Program-made: the position numbers and the translations under genes
The notes under the pieces: generated by a model
The model's database searches: none
Told to the model about the DNA's origin: nothing
What the model saw: only the letters and a program-made list of their open reading frames with translations
NCBI RefSeq assembly: GCF_037201965.1
Contig: NZ_CP147518.1
Coordinates: 4,891,001 to 4,955,000 of the forward strand
Direction of reading: 5' to 3'
Length of the DNA stretch: 64,000 nucleotides
From: Spirosoma sp. SC4-14
GTDB taxonomy: Bacteria > Bacteroidota > Bacteroidia > Cytophagales > Spirosomataceae
Part shown: positions 8,468 through 16,384 of the stretch, piece after piece
Layout of the letters: each line of letters opens with the position of its first letter
How positions within the stretch are numbered: position 1 is the stretch's first letter

Positions 8468-9364
8468 TCAGCCTCCAATCAATTCCCGCAGTTGCAGAAT
8501 AGCCAGTTCCTTCATTTTTGACTCGAAGACAATATCGACCTCTTTGCCGTAGGTGTTAACGGGCGAATAAATCCAGTCGGCGTGGGCTTCGCGACGGGCT
8601 GTTGGGTCTTCATGGTCCTTTCGGGAATCCGAATAATGAAATACAGGTCGAACGTCCCAGGTATGGTAGGCCGTCAGAAAAGCATCTTCTTCGGTCTGGC
8701 TGCCGGGATTTAAGGCATGGTGAAAATAGTCGAAGACAATGGGCGTACCTACTGTTTCGTAGAGCGACACCAGGTCGGCCACCGTATAGAGGCTAGGGCG
8801 ATCGTCGTTTTCAACGGTCAGGCGGGCGCGCAGATTTTCGGAAAGCAGCTTAAAATTCTGAGAAAATCGTGCCAGGGTAGCGCTTTTATTGCCGTAGGTT
8901 CCGCCAACGTGAATATTGATTTTATTCCAGTGTGAGGGCTCCAGGCGCATCAGATCAAAAATTTCTGACTGCGATTCGAGATCCCGGATCGTATTGTGGA
9001 GTACCCTTCCCTGACCAGCCAACTGATTAAAAGGCCCCGGATGCAAGGTGAGCCGAATGGGACGGCTCCCGATGTCTTCGAGCATTGCCCGGATTTCCGA
9101 AAAATCGGGCAGATCCGAGATTCGGTATTCCGATAGCCAGGGGAACACATCTGACGAAATGCGAAATAATCGAAATCCATGCTCAAGGTTCCATTCCACA
9201 ATTTTGAGGAGGTCCTGTACATTTTTAAGGGCCAGTTCCGACGCATAGGTAACACCCCGTTCAGTAAATGTTTTTTTGATCATTCCCCGGTTGGTTGTGA
9301 TTTTATTGGCCTGAAGCGTCAGATTAATACAGGCGTAGCCAATATTGAGCGGTGTCAATTCCAT
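8468..9364 (-). CDS. uvsE: UV damage endonuclease UvsE/UvdE
   Basis: This 298-residue protein is a UV damage endonuclease, which nicks DNA 5' to pyrimidine dimers, 6-4 photoproducts and some abasic sites and starts an alternative excision repair. It has the TIM-barrel signature of the family: an opening IGYACINLTL, then RLFRISSDVFPW, LHPGPFNQL (His108), INIHVGGTYGNK (His152, Lys160), LTVENDD (Glu185) and FDYFHH (Asp212, His215). These are the metal-binding positions expected for the three-metal site. The length matches the short bacterial form. The gene stands alone on the minus strand. Together with the photoproduct-lyase-like gene at 33032-34069, the window carries two light-damage repair genes. 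Confidence 0.92.
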   Translation of the reverse strand: MELTPLNIGYACINLTLQANKITTNRGMIKKTFTERGVTYASELALKNVQDLLKIVEWNLEHGFRLFRISSDVFPWLSEYRISDLPDFSEIRAMLEDIGSRPIRLTLHPGPFNQLAGQGRVLHNTIRDLESQSEIFDLMRLEPSHWNKINIHVGGTYGNKSATLARFSQNFKLLSENLRARLTVENDDRPSLYTVADLVSLYETVGTPIVFDYFHHALNPGSQTEEDAFLTAYHTWDVRPVFHYSDSRKDHEDPTARREAHADWIYSPVNTYGKEVDIVFESKMKELAILQLRELIGG

Positions 9365-9760
9365 AATCCCCTAACCCTAAAGAGTATACAGAGGTTTTCC
9401 CAAAAATGACCGTTCGTTCAAAAGTTGCGGAAACAATTTACCAATCGTTTTATCTTACCGCACCACGGCTCTTCTTCCGTATGAAACAACTTTATTCATT
9501 CGTATTTATCGCATACAATTCATGCTAGAATACTTATATTTTATAAAAAACTGTCAACACCTTTAATCCATCGGCTGTTAATAACTTACACCACTATCAA
9601 CGACAATTCATGCCCATTAGGAATAGTAAAAGCACCGTAGACAGACTAGCTCTGTAAAAAATATCACTAGCAACATCATATAGCATCATTAGCCCAGGTT
9701 GGAGCGTATTTAACTGTAGGAGACATATTCGCTCCGATTGGGATCAATCAACACCTATTT
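9365..9760. other. Non-coding gap of 396 bp
   Basis: The stretch between uvsE and the orphan gene at 9761 holds no ORF of note. The only structure is a small inverted repeat, GGAGCG at 9701-9706 with CGCTCC at 9730-9735, about 25 bp before the next ATG, which could fold in the leader. No promoter close to consensus was found. Confidence 0.5.
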
Positions 9761-10174
9761 ATGGAAGATTTCACTCCTGAACATATCGTCAGCATTGCGA
9801 ACGGCTACCGAATGATGGCTCGCACCCTGAACGAATATCAGGTGGTGCACTGGGCCGAGCTTTCGCATGAACAGCAGTTAGATCTAAATGCCTATCAGAA
9901 TAGCTTGCTCAATCGGGCCCAGGATTTGCTGACGTTAGTAGCCCGGCCAGCTTTTACTAATGCAACCGACATGGCCAGCGCCATTCGACGCGCTTCTGAC
10001 GAAGCCAGGGCGGGCATTAATCATATTCATAATGTAACTGTGGCACTCAACATTGGAGCAATCATTGTTGCGCTGGCGTCCTATGTTGCGCGCGCAAATA
10101 TGCGTGGTATCCAGACCGCTCTGCGCGAATTAAGCGAACTGCTTTTGTTGGATAAAGAAGGAGAGAAATACTAA
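9761..10174 (+). CDS. Unrecognised protein with one membrane segment
   Basis: I do not recognise this 137-residue protein. The first 90 residues look helical and polar, beginning PEHIVSIANGYRMMARTLNEYQ. A single hydrophobic segment, NIGAIIVALASYVA, lies near residues 106-120 and is followed by a short charged tail. This suggests a membrane-tethered helical protein. Codon use looks like that of the neighbours. The gene is isolated between a 396-bp gap and a 50-bp perfect palindrome that separates it from the convergent FKBP gene. Confidence 0.6.
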   Translation: MEDFTPEHIVSIANGYRMMARTLNEYQVVHWAELSHEQQLDLNAYQNSLLNRAQDLLTLVARPAFTNATDMASAIRRASDEARAGINHIHNVTVALNIGAIIVALASYVARANMRGIQTALRELSELLLLDKEGEKY

Positions 10175-10187
10175 CCGGAACTTATCA

Positions 10188-10237
10188 GAACGAGCAAAGC
10201 TCCCGAAAGTTGCAACTTTCGGGAGCTTTGCTCGTTC
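10188..10237. terminator. Perfect 50-bp palindrome, probable bidirectional terminator
   Basis: The two 25-bp halves (10188-10212 and 10213-10237) are exact reverse complements with no spacer, centred on GTTGCAAC. It sits between convergent genes ending at 10174 and 10248, so transcripts of both strands would end in the same hairpin. T-rich sequence follows on the plus side. Confidence 0.8.
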
Positions 10238-10247
10238 GTTTCTCTGT

Positions 10248-10700
10248 TTATAGAATCAATCCTGAAGGCGATTTTACTTCTACCAATTCAACTTCAAACA
10301 CCAGATCCTGACCCGCTAACGGATGATTGGCATCGAGCGTTACGCTTGCATCGGTCAGATCGCGCACAATCACTGGAATAGGTCGCGGATTTCCATCTTC
10401 ATGCATATTGAGCGTCATACCAACTTCGAGTGGTATATCGGCCGGAATATCGGAGCGGTTCAACGTAAAAATCATTTCTTCGTTTGCTGGACCATAGGCG
10501 TCCTCAACCGGGATATTGATGGTTTTTTTCTCGCCCTGGCTCATACCCGCAACTCCGTCATCAAAACCTTTGATGACCTGGCCGCTACCCACTGTAAATT
10601 CCAGCGGTGTTCTTCCTGCGGAGGAGTCAAATATTGTACCGTCGGTTAACGTGCCCGTATAATGGACCTGAACCTTATCACCGGCTTTTGCTTGTGCCAT
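10248..10700 (-). CDS. FKBP-type peptidyl-prolyl isomerase, SlyD-like
   Basis: This 150-residue cytoplasmic protein is an FKBP-fold prolyl isomerase of the SlyD type. The opening [19 protein letters not shown] forms the first FKBP strands, and [28 protein letters not shown] is the conserved active-site stretch. It is followed by the chaperone insert-in-flap region [17 protein letters not shown]. The ending [15 protein letters not shown] closes the fold. The His-rich metal-binding tail of E. coli SlyD is missing. Expected roles are catalysis of X-Pro isomerisation and assistance to folding. A TACCTTTG -7 box lies just upstream on the minus strand. Confidence 0.88.
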   Translation of the reverse strand: MAQAKAGDKVQVHYTGTLTDGTIFDSSAGRTPLEFTVGSGQVIKGFDDGVAGMSQGEKKTINIPVEDAYGPANEEMIFTLNRSDIPADIPLEVGMTLNMHEDGNPRPIPVIVRDLTDASVTLDANHPLAGQDLVFEVELVEVKSPSGLIL

Positions 10701-10728
10701 AATAATATTGGTTTGATAAACGTAGCCA

Positions 10729-10736
10729 CAAAGGTA
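10729..10736 (-). promoter_or_regulatory. Possible -7 box for the FKBP gene
   Basis: Read on the minus strand this is TACCTTTG, a perfect TAnnTTTG box, about 30 nt before the start codon at 10700. No TTG is present at the expected -33 spacing, so support is partial. Confidence 0.3.
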
Positions 10737-10760
10737 CCGGATCTTCCGGTAAGGAGCAGA

Positions 10761-11396
10761 CTACATACTAGTTTTTGACCAACTCGTTACCAGGGTCAAA
10801 AGTTCACGCTGGATCGAAACCGTACGATCATTATTGTACCACCGCTGAAGGTCTTCTGTTATTTCGGCATAGGGCCGTTTGGCATTTTTCCATTCCCAGA
10901 ACAGCGTTTGCAACGCAGCCGGCCGAGGGCCCCAGGTGCCCAGTTCGGTTAAATCTGCCGATCGCAATGCGATGAGTTTTGGGATCGATTTACCACCGTT
11001 AGTCAGATAGGCGTCCATCAGGTCGGGGTTTTTATCGCGCAACAGAAAACGAAGCGACACCTTCGTCGACAGGCTCGCAACATGATGCATAACGGGTATA
11101 GACTGAGCGGCATCGCCACACCACGATTCGGTCAGAACCAGCCAAGTCCAGGGTTCAGGTATGGCTTTCATTGCCCCTTGCAACTCGGTATTAATGGTTG
11201 TCAATTTATCCAATCGATTCATCCGGTGTAGATTCAATTTGGCATACCCCAGAATTTCGGGTGTGTTGTAAGTCGTTGCCTCTGAGGTTGTTCGTCCCTG
11301 AGCCAGCAACTCCGTCGAAAGACTAACGTACTGTTCGTATGTCAGCGCCGATGCAACCCGTTCAGGAGTGATAAGCGGCCTTTTTTCAGTGGTCAT
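10761..11396 (-). CDS. Thioredoxin-like family protein with WCGDAA active-site motif
   Basis: This 211-residue protein matches a thioredoxin-fold family (Thioredoxin_9 type) in which the usual CxxC is replaced. The active-site region reads WLVLTESWCGDAAQSIPV, with one cysteine and an Asp-Ala-Ala in place of the second. The cis-Pro region is seen in GGKSIPKLIAL. The N-terminal helical part (TPERVASALTYEQYVSL) and the C-terminal helices are normal for the family. I start it at the ATG at 11396 because upstream codons add 24 unconserved residues. With only one active-site Cys, simple dithiol exchange is unlikely; the function is unknown. Confidence 0.75.
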   Translation of the reverse strand: MTTEKRPLITPERVASALTYEQYVSLSTELLAQGRTTSEATTYNTPEILGYAKLNLHRMNRLDKLTTINTELQGAMKAIPEPWTWLVLTESWCGDAAQSIPVMHHVASLSTKVSLRFLLRDKNPDLMDAYLTNGGKSIPKLIALRSADLTELGTWGPRPAALQTLFWEWKNAKRPYAEITEDLQRWYNNDRTVSIQRELLTLVTSWSKTSM

Positions 11397-11564
11397 ATTC
11401 AGCAGGTTGTTTTGTTTTATTCGAACATTACCATGCCCCATTTTCGTTCGCCAGATCATTTTGAACATGGGTCATCAGGCTTAGCTATGGAGTGGTTTGC
11501 AATTCAATTATCCAGTTGGAAAAGGCTAATTATGGATAGCAAATCACCAATAGCTGACAATAAC

Positions 11565-11594
11565 TTGTATATATCGGATTCTTATATATATTTA
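11565..11594 (+). promoter_or_regulatory. Promoter candidate for the padR operon
   Basis: TTG at 11565-11567 and TATATTTA at 11587-11594 are separated by 19 nt, matching the Bacteroidota form apart from the last base. The intervening DNA has TATATAT words on both sides, an AT symmetry that a PadR dimer could bind for autoregulation. Confidence 0.45.
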
Positions 11595-11662
11595 CAGCGA
11601 ATAACCGCAGCATAGTGCTGCTGGCTTTTACCCTCGTTCAACACAGCCCTACTTTCCAGAAA

Positions 11663-12034
11663 ATGGACGCAACTGGTAATGAATTTCTCCGAGGAACGTT
11701 AAAAACAATCGTTCTGAAACTTTTGACCGAGCAGGTATCGCCTTCTGGCCGGGGACGTATGTATGGCTACGAAATTACGCAGGCAGTGAAAGAGCGCACC
11801 AAAGGAGAAATAACCTTATCCTTTGGTGCACTTTATCCAGTTTTGCACAAGCTGGAACAGGAAGGCCTGCTGATCACAGAAACCGAAGAAGTTGATGGTC
11901 GCCTTCGAAAATATTATTCATTGACGCCTAACGGAAACAAAGCTGCTGCCAGAAAAGTCTCTGATTTCGAACGCTTTATCGAAGCTATGCAAACGTTACT
12001 AAATCCGCCAATCCAACTTGCTACCGACCACTGA
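11663..12034 (+). CDS. PadR family transcriptional regulator
   Basis: This 123-residue winged-helix regulator has the PadR core: FLRGTLKTIVLKLL, then YGYEITQAVKERT, the recognition part LSFGALYPVLHKLEQEGLL and the wing with GRLRKYYSLTPNG. The short C-terminal helix is that of the PadR-s2 subgroup. The ATG at 11663 was chosen; a TTG at 11615 would add 16 residues without homology. It is followed after 41 bp by a membrane protein gene on the same strand, a two-gene arrangement common in Bacteroidota in which PadR controls its own operon. The signal sensed cannot be inferred. Confidence 0.88.
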   Translation: MDATGNEFLRGTLKTIVLKLLTEQVSPSGRGRMYGYEITQAVKERTKGEITLSFGALYPVLHKLEQEGLLITETEEVDGRLRKYYSLTPNGNKAAARKVSDFERFIEAMQTLLNPPIQLATDH

Positions 12035-12075
12035 ACCATCCTAAATCAACTCAACCTTTAAACATAGATAGAGTC

Positions 12076-12621
12076 ATGGAAAAACTCAGCCCGCAACAAG
12101 TAACCATATTGCACAATCACCTGATCAGTAGCGGTTCCAGCGATGCTCTTATCGATGAATTACTCGACCACCTTGCCTGTGAGGTAGAATATTACATGTG
12201 GATTGGCCTTCCGTTCGAATCGGCAATGAACACTGTGCTCGAACAGGCTAACATTAAAGCCGTACGTCATCTGCGCGAAACCTATCAGGTGGCTCTGTCC
12301 ATGACCGACGAGCAGCTTCAGCAGGCTAGTCTTGATGATATCGTTTTCGAATTTCGGAACAAAGCCTACGGAGCCTACGACCTACGACGGGCGTATCGAA
12401 TTACCCTGCGCAATGCGTTCATCATGGCAATCGGGTTGTTCATGATGCTCATGGCCATGATGGATGGGCTTAGCCGTCGAACCTGGTCGTATCTAAGTCC
12501 GTGGGGTGTAGTATGGCTTGTTGGGCTGAGTGCGGTTACTTTCGCCGTTGTGAGTTGGTACCTACAACATATGCGGCAACAGCAGCTAACGATGCGGCAA
12601 TCGCTACCCGATCATGCCTGA
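12076..12621 (+). CDS. PadR-linked membrane protein with a TonB-like juxtamembrane box
   Basis: This 181-residue protein has a soluble N-terminal region (residues 1-75, helical, LIDELLDHLACEVEYYM) resembling the domains that accompany PadR genes. A striking segment at 87-105 reads LDDIVFEFRNKAYGAYDLR. That motif is the cytoplasmic juxtamembrane box normally found at the start of Bacteroidota TonB proteins. Two membrane helices follow (about 113-129 and 143-163), with a short polar tail. No TonB C-terminal domain is present, so it is not a functional TonB. It is probably co-expressed with padR and overlaps the convergent Nudix gene by 10 bp. Confidence 0.7.
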   Translation: MEKLSPQQVTILHNHLISSGSSDALIDELLDHLACEVEYYMWIGLPFESAMNTVLEQANIKAVRHLRETYQVALSMTDEQLQQASLDDIVFEFRNKAYGAYDLRRAYRITLRNAFIMAIGLFMMLMAMMDGLSRRTWSYLSPWGVVWLVGLSAVTFAVVSWYLQHMRQQQLTMRQSLPDHA

Positions 12622-13103
12622 AACAAAAGCACGTTTTCCAGTTCGTCGTGCATATTCAGCAAATTCAGTTGTGCATCGTAGTCGGCACTGAAAGCAAACG
12701 GCTTATTCCTGAGTACATAATCGTAAATAAACCAATCTGTTTTGGGGGTTGGAACCCGTAATACATCAGCAAAAGCAATCCATTCCAGAGTGCCTTCATT
12801 GCAGGCCGGTGGCGGAATAAAGTCGATCTCGGCTACATAGACGTAGCTCGTCCAGTTGTAGGCTGTGGGCGAGCTTTCCGTCAGCATTCCACAAAATGTC
12901 ATTTTTTCAGCCTTGATTCCAGTTTCTTCCCAGGTTTCACGATATGCCGCCCGTAGCGGGCTCTCGAAAGGATCGAGCTTGCCACCTACGGGCGTATATT
13001 GATCCCGATTTGGCTCTTTCAACCGCCTGAGCAATAAAAAATTAGTCCCATTACGCAGGATGCAGATAACAGCCGTTCGTTTTAACCCTTCTGGAATAGT
13101 CAT
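12612..13103 (-). CDS. Nudix hydrolase
   Basis: This 163-residue protein carries a Nudix box reading GGKLDPFESPLRAAYRETWE followed by ETGI, which keeps the G-x5-E-x7-RE-x2-EE-x-G pattern that binds the catalytic Mg. The region before it, VICILRNGTNFLLLRRLKEP, is the first strand pair of the fold. Such proteins cleave nucleoside diphosphates linked to another moiety; resemblance to 8-oxo-dGTP diphosphatases is general and the substrate is not determined. It converges on the PadR-linked gene with a 10-bp overlap and is followed upstream by a repeat-rich spacer before proS. Confidence 0.82.
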   Translation of the reverse strand: MTIPEGLKRTAVICILRNGTNFLLLRRLKEPNRDQYTPVGGKLDPFESPLRAAYRETWEETGIKAEKMTFCGMLTESSPTAYNWTSYVYVAEIDFIPPPACNEGTLEWIAFADVLRVPTPKTDWFIYDYVLRNKPFAFSADYDAQLNLLNMHDELENVLLFQA

Positions 13104-13157
13104 TTAAACGTATGTAATCGGGGGGGGTATGCAGTTATTTTGTGAGAGTAGCGTAAC

Positions 13158-13231
13158 TTTTTTACCGCAAAGGACGCTATGTTTTTCGCAAAGAACACAA
13201 AGAAAATCTTCGCATCCCTTGCGGTAAAAAA
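13158..13231. repeat. Intergenic repeat with ACCGCAAAGGACGC words
   Basis: Arms of 13 bp (13158-13170 and 13219-13231) are perfect complements and carry TTTACCGCAA / TTGCGGTAAA. The interior has the words GCAAAGGACGC and CGCAAAGAACACAAAG. This wording recurs as a dispersed intergenic element in many bacterial genomes. Here it separates the Nudix gene from the end of proS and could also act as a terminator for proS. Confidence 0.55.
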
Positions 13232-13246
13232 AGCTATGAACAGCCG

Positions 13247-14719
13247 CTAATAAGCGCGGGCAAACACAACACGACCTTTTGATGGTTTGCCCGAAAAAAT
13301 ATCGACTCCATCTTCGGGTTCCTGATCGAACGGAATGCAGCGAATAGTTGCCTTTGTAGCTTCTTTAATGGCATCTTCGGTTTCTGAAGTACCATCCCAG
13401 TGCGCCAGCAGAAAACCGCCTTTTTCAATCTGTTCCTCAAATTCTTCCTTCGTATCGACCTTAAACGTATTTTCCTGACGGAACCTGAGCGCCTTGTTAT
13501 AGATGCTCTGCTGAATATCATCGAGCAGATTTTTGATCCGCTCCGTTAAGCCTTCGAATGGTACCGTTTCTTTCGTTTTCAGATCACGGCGGGCAATTTC
13601 AACCGTACCATTTTCGAGATCGCGGGCACCCATTGCCAACCGAACAGGTACACCACGCAACTCATACTCGGCAAATTTCCAGCCGGGTTTGTTAGCGTCC
13701 GAATCATCAAACTTCACCGAAATACCCACTTTGCGCAACTCCTGAAGCAGCGGTTTCACTTTCGCCGAAACCTGTTCCAGTTGTTCTTCACTCCGGTAAA
13801 TGGGCACAATAACCACCTGAATTGGAGCCAGTTTGGGTGGCAGTACCAGCCCATCGTCGTCGGAGTGAGCCATAATCAGCGCCCCCATCAACCGGGTCGA
13901 TACCCCCCACGATGTACCCCAAACGTAATCGAGTTGATTTTGTTTGTTCAGGAACTGCACATCGAATGCTTTCGCAAAATTCTGCCCCAGGAAGTGCGAC
14001 GTTCCAGCCTGTAGCGCCTTACCGTCCTGCATCATGGCTTCGATACAAAGCGTATCGTCGGCCCCGGCAAAGCGTTCGTTCGGTGTTTTGGCACCACGCA
14101 CGACCGGCACCGCCATCCATTCTTCGGCAAACGTGGCATACACATCGAGCATCTGACGCGTTTCGGCCATCGCTTCCTCAGCGGTTGCGTGTGCGGTATG
14201 GCCCTCCTGCCACAGGAACTCGGCCGTACGCAGGAAAATCCGTGTCCGCATTTCCCAGCGAACAACGTTGGCCCATTGGTTAATGAGCAAAGGCAGATCG
14301 CGGTACGACTGAATCCAGTTTTTATAGGTGCTCCAGATTACGGTTTCGGACGTTGGCCGAACGATCAGTTCTTCTTCCAGTTTTGCCTCTGGGTCCACAA
14401 TAACGCCCGAGCCATCTTCCGCATTTTTGAGACGGTAATGCGTCACAACAGCACATTCTTTGGCAAAGCCTTCAACGTGCGATGCTTCTTTGCTGAGGTA
14501 AGATTTAGGAATAAACAGCGGGAAATAAGCGTTTTCGTGCCCGGTTTCCTTGAACATATCATCGAGAGCCCGCTGCATTTTTTCCCAGATGGAGAAACCA
14601 TAGGGTTTAATGACCATACAGCCCCGAACGGCTGAGTTTTCGGCCAGATCGGCTTTTTTGATTAATTCGTTATACCACTCAGAATAATTTTCACTACGGG
14701 ATGGAATTGCTTTTGCCAT
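13247..14719 (-). CDS. proS: Prolyl-tRNA synthetase, archaeal/eukaryote type
   Basis: This 490-residue class II synthetase charges tRNA-Pro with proline. It is the short form without the bacterial editing insertion: motif 1 lies in [17 protein letters not shown], motif 2 in [20 protein letters not shown], and RPTSETVIW precedes it. The anticodon-binding domain is followed by the C-terminal domain ending in GRVVFARAY, with the terminal Tyr typical of this type. The start at 14719 ([16 protein letters not shown]) agrees with family alignments; a start at 14749 would add 10 residues. The gene is divergent from the Tyr-rich lipoprotein gene, and their predicted promoters overlap. Confidence 0.95.
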   Translation of the reverse strand: MAKAIPSRSENYSEWYNELIKKADLAENSAVRGCMVIKPYGFSIWEKMQRALDDMFKETGHENAYFPLFIPKSYLSKEASHVEGFAKECAVVTHYRLKNAEDGSGVIVDPEAKLEEELIVRPTSETVIWSTYKNWIQSYRDLPLLINQWANVVRWEMRTRIFLRTAEFLWQEGHTAHATAEEAMAETRQMLDVYATFAEEWMAVPVVRGAKTPNERFAGADDTLCIEAMMQDGKALQAGTSHFLGQNFAKAFDVQFLNKQNQLDYVWGTSWGVSTRLMGALIMAHSDDDGLVLPPKLAPIQVVIVPIYRSEEQLEQVSAKVKPLLQELRKVGISVKFDDSDANKPGWKFAEYELRGVPVRLAMGARDLENGTVEIARRDLKTKETVPFEGLTERIKNLLDDIQQSIYNKALRFRQENTFKVDTKEEFEEQIEKGGFLLAHWDGTSETEDAIKEATKATIRCIPFDQEPEDGVDIFSGKPSKGRVVFARAY

Positions 14720-14835
14720 GTTGCTGAATGCCGCGAGAAAGCCGATCATGCACGTAGATACGCTACTTTTTCGCAGATTTTTTTTAAAATGGATTAAACC
14801 ATTACGTTCTAATCAGAATCTAATGTATTGAAGAC

Positions 14836-14865
14836 TTGCAAAGATAGGTTTTTGCTCTATTTTTG
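14836..14865 (+). promoter_or_regulatory. Consensus promoter for the Tyr/Gly-rich lipoprotein
   Basis: TTG at 14836-14838 and TATTTTTG at 14858-14865 are separated by 19 nt, an exact match to the Bacteroidota housekeeping pattern. Transcription would start near 14872, giving a leader of about 75 nt. Confidence 0.6.
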
Positions 14866-14872
14866 TAATCAA
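14839..14872 (-). promoter_or_regulatory. Possible proS promoter on the opposite strand
   Basis: On the minus strand TATCTTTG (14846-14839) is a perfect -7 box and TTG (14872-14870) lies 23 nt upstream of it, slightly longer than usual. It overlaps the plus-strand promoter almost completely. Confidence 0.35.
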
Positions 14873-14945
14873 ACGTGTCAATCCTTTGTTATAAGAGTAG
14901 ATGACACTTTAATATGAGGCTTTATTACTGTTAATCCTTGGCCAT

Positions 14946-16214
14946 ATGATAACGCAACGCATGTACCGATACCTAACCTTTGCCGCGTTGATGGGATTCT
15001 GGAGCTGCTCATCGAGCCGCCAGACTGCCCAGAATGCCGGTGAAGTAGACGATTTGTACGGCAACTCCGGCAACGCCGTTGTTTATGCCAGCAATTCGTC
15101 AGACGTTTCGTCGGTGGCTCCGCAAAACTCGCGCGAGCTTCGGCGTCAACAACGTTCTCTTCGCAATGCCAACCCTGATTATAATGATGATCAGCAAGGC
15201 TACAGCACTAACACCGATGAGTATTACTCGGAGTTGAGTACTCGTAAACTGAATCGTGGCCTGTCGCCCGATCCGGGTTGGGGCGACAATACAACCAACA
15301 GCTATAATTCTGGCTTTGCAAACGGCTACAATTCAGCCTTAACATCGGCTTATAGCTGGAATCGCTGGGGCTACAACAACATGGGCTTCTATAGCGGTTT
15401 AGGCATGATGGGCATGAGTGTTGGCTTCGGTAGCCCATTCTACTCGCCCTACTATGGAGGTGCTTATGCCTACAGTCCGTTCTATTCGCCATTTGGCTAT
15501 GGTTACAGCCCATTTGGGTATAGTTCATTCTATGACCCATTCTACGGATCGTATGCTTATGGTGGTTTGGGTTACGGCGGATTCTATAGCCCCTTCTATT
15601 CGCCATTTTACGGTAGTTATTACGGCGGCTATTATGGCAGCCCTGTATACGTGAGTAATTACGTGACGGGCGCTGATCCATATCGGAATCGGTCGTATGT
15701 ACATAGTGGCGGGCGCTCGGCCGGACGGTATTCGTCGGCTTTCGACAACTCGGCCCGTAACTACAATCCTAGCGGTGGTCGTAGTGGAGCAACGTCATCG
15801 GGTTCGAATGGCTATTATGCCCGTCCAAGCACGAACAGCCGTGGTAGCTATTATTATGACAATAGCGCCCGGGGTGGCCGCGTAAGTAATGGCACTAGTG
15901 CTTATTCGAACAATACGCCCTCCTATAACAGCGGTAATACGTATTATGCTCGCCCAAGTACCAACAGCCGCGGCAGCTACACGCCATCTGGCTCAAATAG
16001 TGGTGCACGGGGGAGCTATCAGCAACCAAGCTACCAACAGCCTTCCTACCAAAGCCAGAGCCGTGGTAACTTTAGCCAGCCAAGCTTTCAGCAGAGCGCG
16101 CCAAGCCGTAGCTTCAGTTCACCAACTCCCAGCTACAGTGGTGGTCACTCAAGCGGTGGTGGTTTCTCGGGTGGCGGTGGTCACACGGGTGGTGGTGGCC
16201 GTGGTCCGCGCTAG
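14946..16214 (+). CDS. Low-complexity Tyr/Gly/Ser-rich lipoprotein
   Basis: This 422-residue protein starts with a lipoprotein signal, cysteine 21 in LMGFWSCSSS. After a polar part, residues 120-240 are packed with Tyr, Gly, Phe, Ser and Pro in repeats such as FYSPFYGSYYGG, suggesting an adhesive or matrix-forming surface protein. The second half has a 13-residue duplication YYARPSTNSRGSY at 290-302 and 333-345, a third RGSY at 355-358, then Gln/Ser-rich and Gly-rich parts ending GGGRGPR. RGSY units and the same ending occur in the DUF6600 protein at 56325-57647. It has its own strong promoter and terminator. The function is not known. Confidence 0.7.
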   Translation: MITQRMYRYLTFAALMGFWSCSSSRQTAQNAGEVDDLYGNSGNAVVYASNSSDVSSVAPQNSRELRRQQRSLRNANPDYNDDQQGYSTNTDEYYSELSTRKLNRGLSPDPGWGDNTTNSYNSGFANGYNSALTSAYSWNRWGYNNMGFYSGLGMMGMSVGFGSPFYSPYYGGAYAYSPFYSPFGYGYSPFGYSSFYDPFYGSYAYGGLGYGGFYSPFYSPFYGSYYGGYYGSPVYVSNYVTGADPYRNRSYVHSGGRSAGRYSSAFDNSARNYNPSGGRSGATSSGSNGYYARPSTNSRGSYYYDNSARGGRVSNGTSAYSNNTPSYNSGNTYYARPSTNSRGSYTPSGSNSGARGSYQQPSYQQPSYQSQSRGNFSQPSFQQSAPSRSFSSPTPSYSGGHSSGGGFSGGGGHTGGGGRGPR

Positions 16215-16238
16215 TTGAAAAATTATTCCAGTAAAAAT

Positions 16239-16272
16239 AAATCCCGCTGATAGACAATCGGCGGGATTTTTC
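16239..16272 (+). terminator. Rho-independent terminator
   Basis: Stem AAATCCCGC (16239-16247) pairs with GCGGGATTT (16261-16269), which can be extended inward with one mismatch, and a T run follows. It ends the lipoprotein transcript. Confidence 0.8.
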
Positions 16273-16384
16273 GTTGTGTATTTAACCAATTGGCCCACAT
16301 ATTTTGAGCAATTTGGTTAAACGTTTTATCGCGATGGTACTCTAATAGCCAAAGTATCATTCGCTGGCTTAATCCCACATATAT

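Noticed and set aside
12076..12621. Annotation as a TonB energy transducer
   Set aside because: Only the juxtamembrane box is TonB-like; the proline-rich linker and the C-terminal TonB domain are missing.
15208..15681. A 157-codon reverse-strand open frame inside the Tyr/Gly-rich lipoprotein gene
   Set aside because: It mirrors the repeat codons of the plus-strand gene; the product is Arg/His/Ser-rich without homology and the forward gene has a promoter, signal and terminator.
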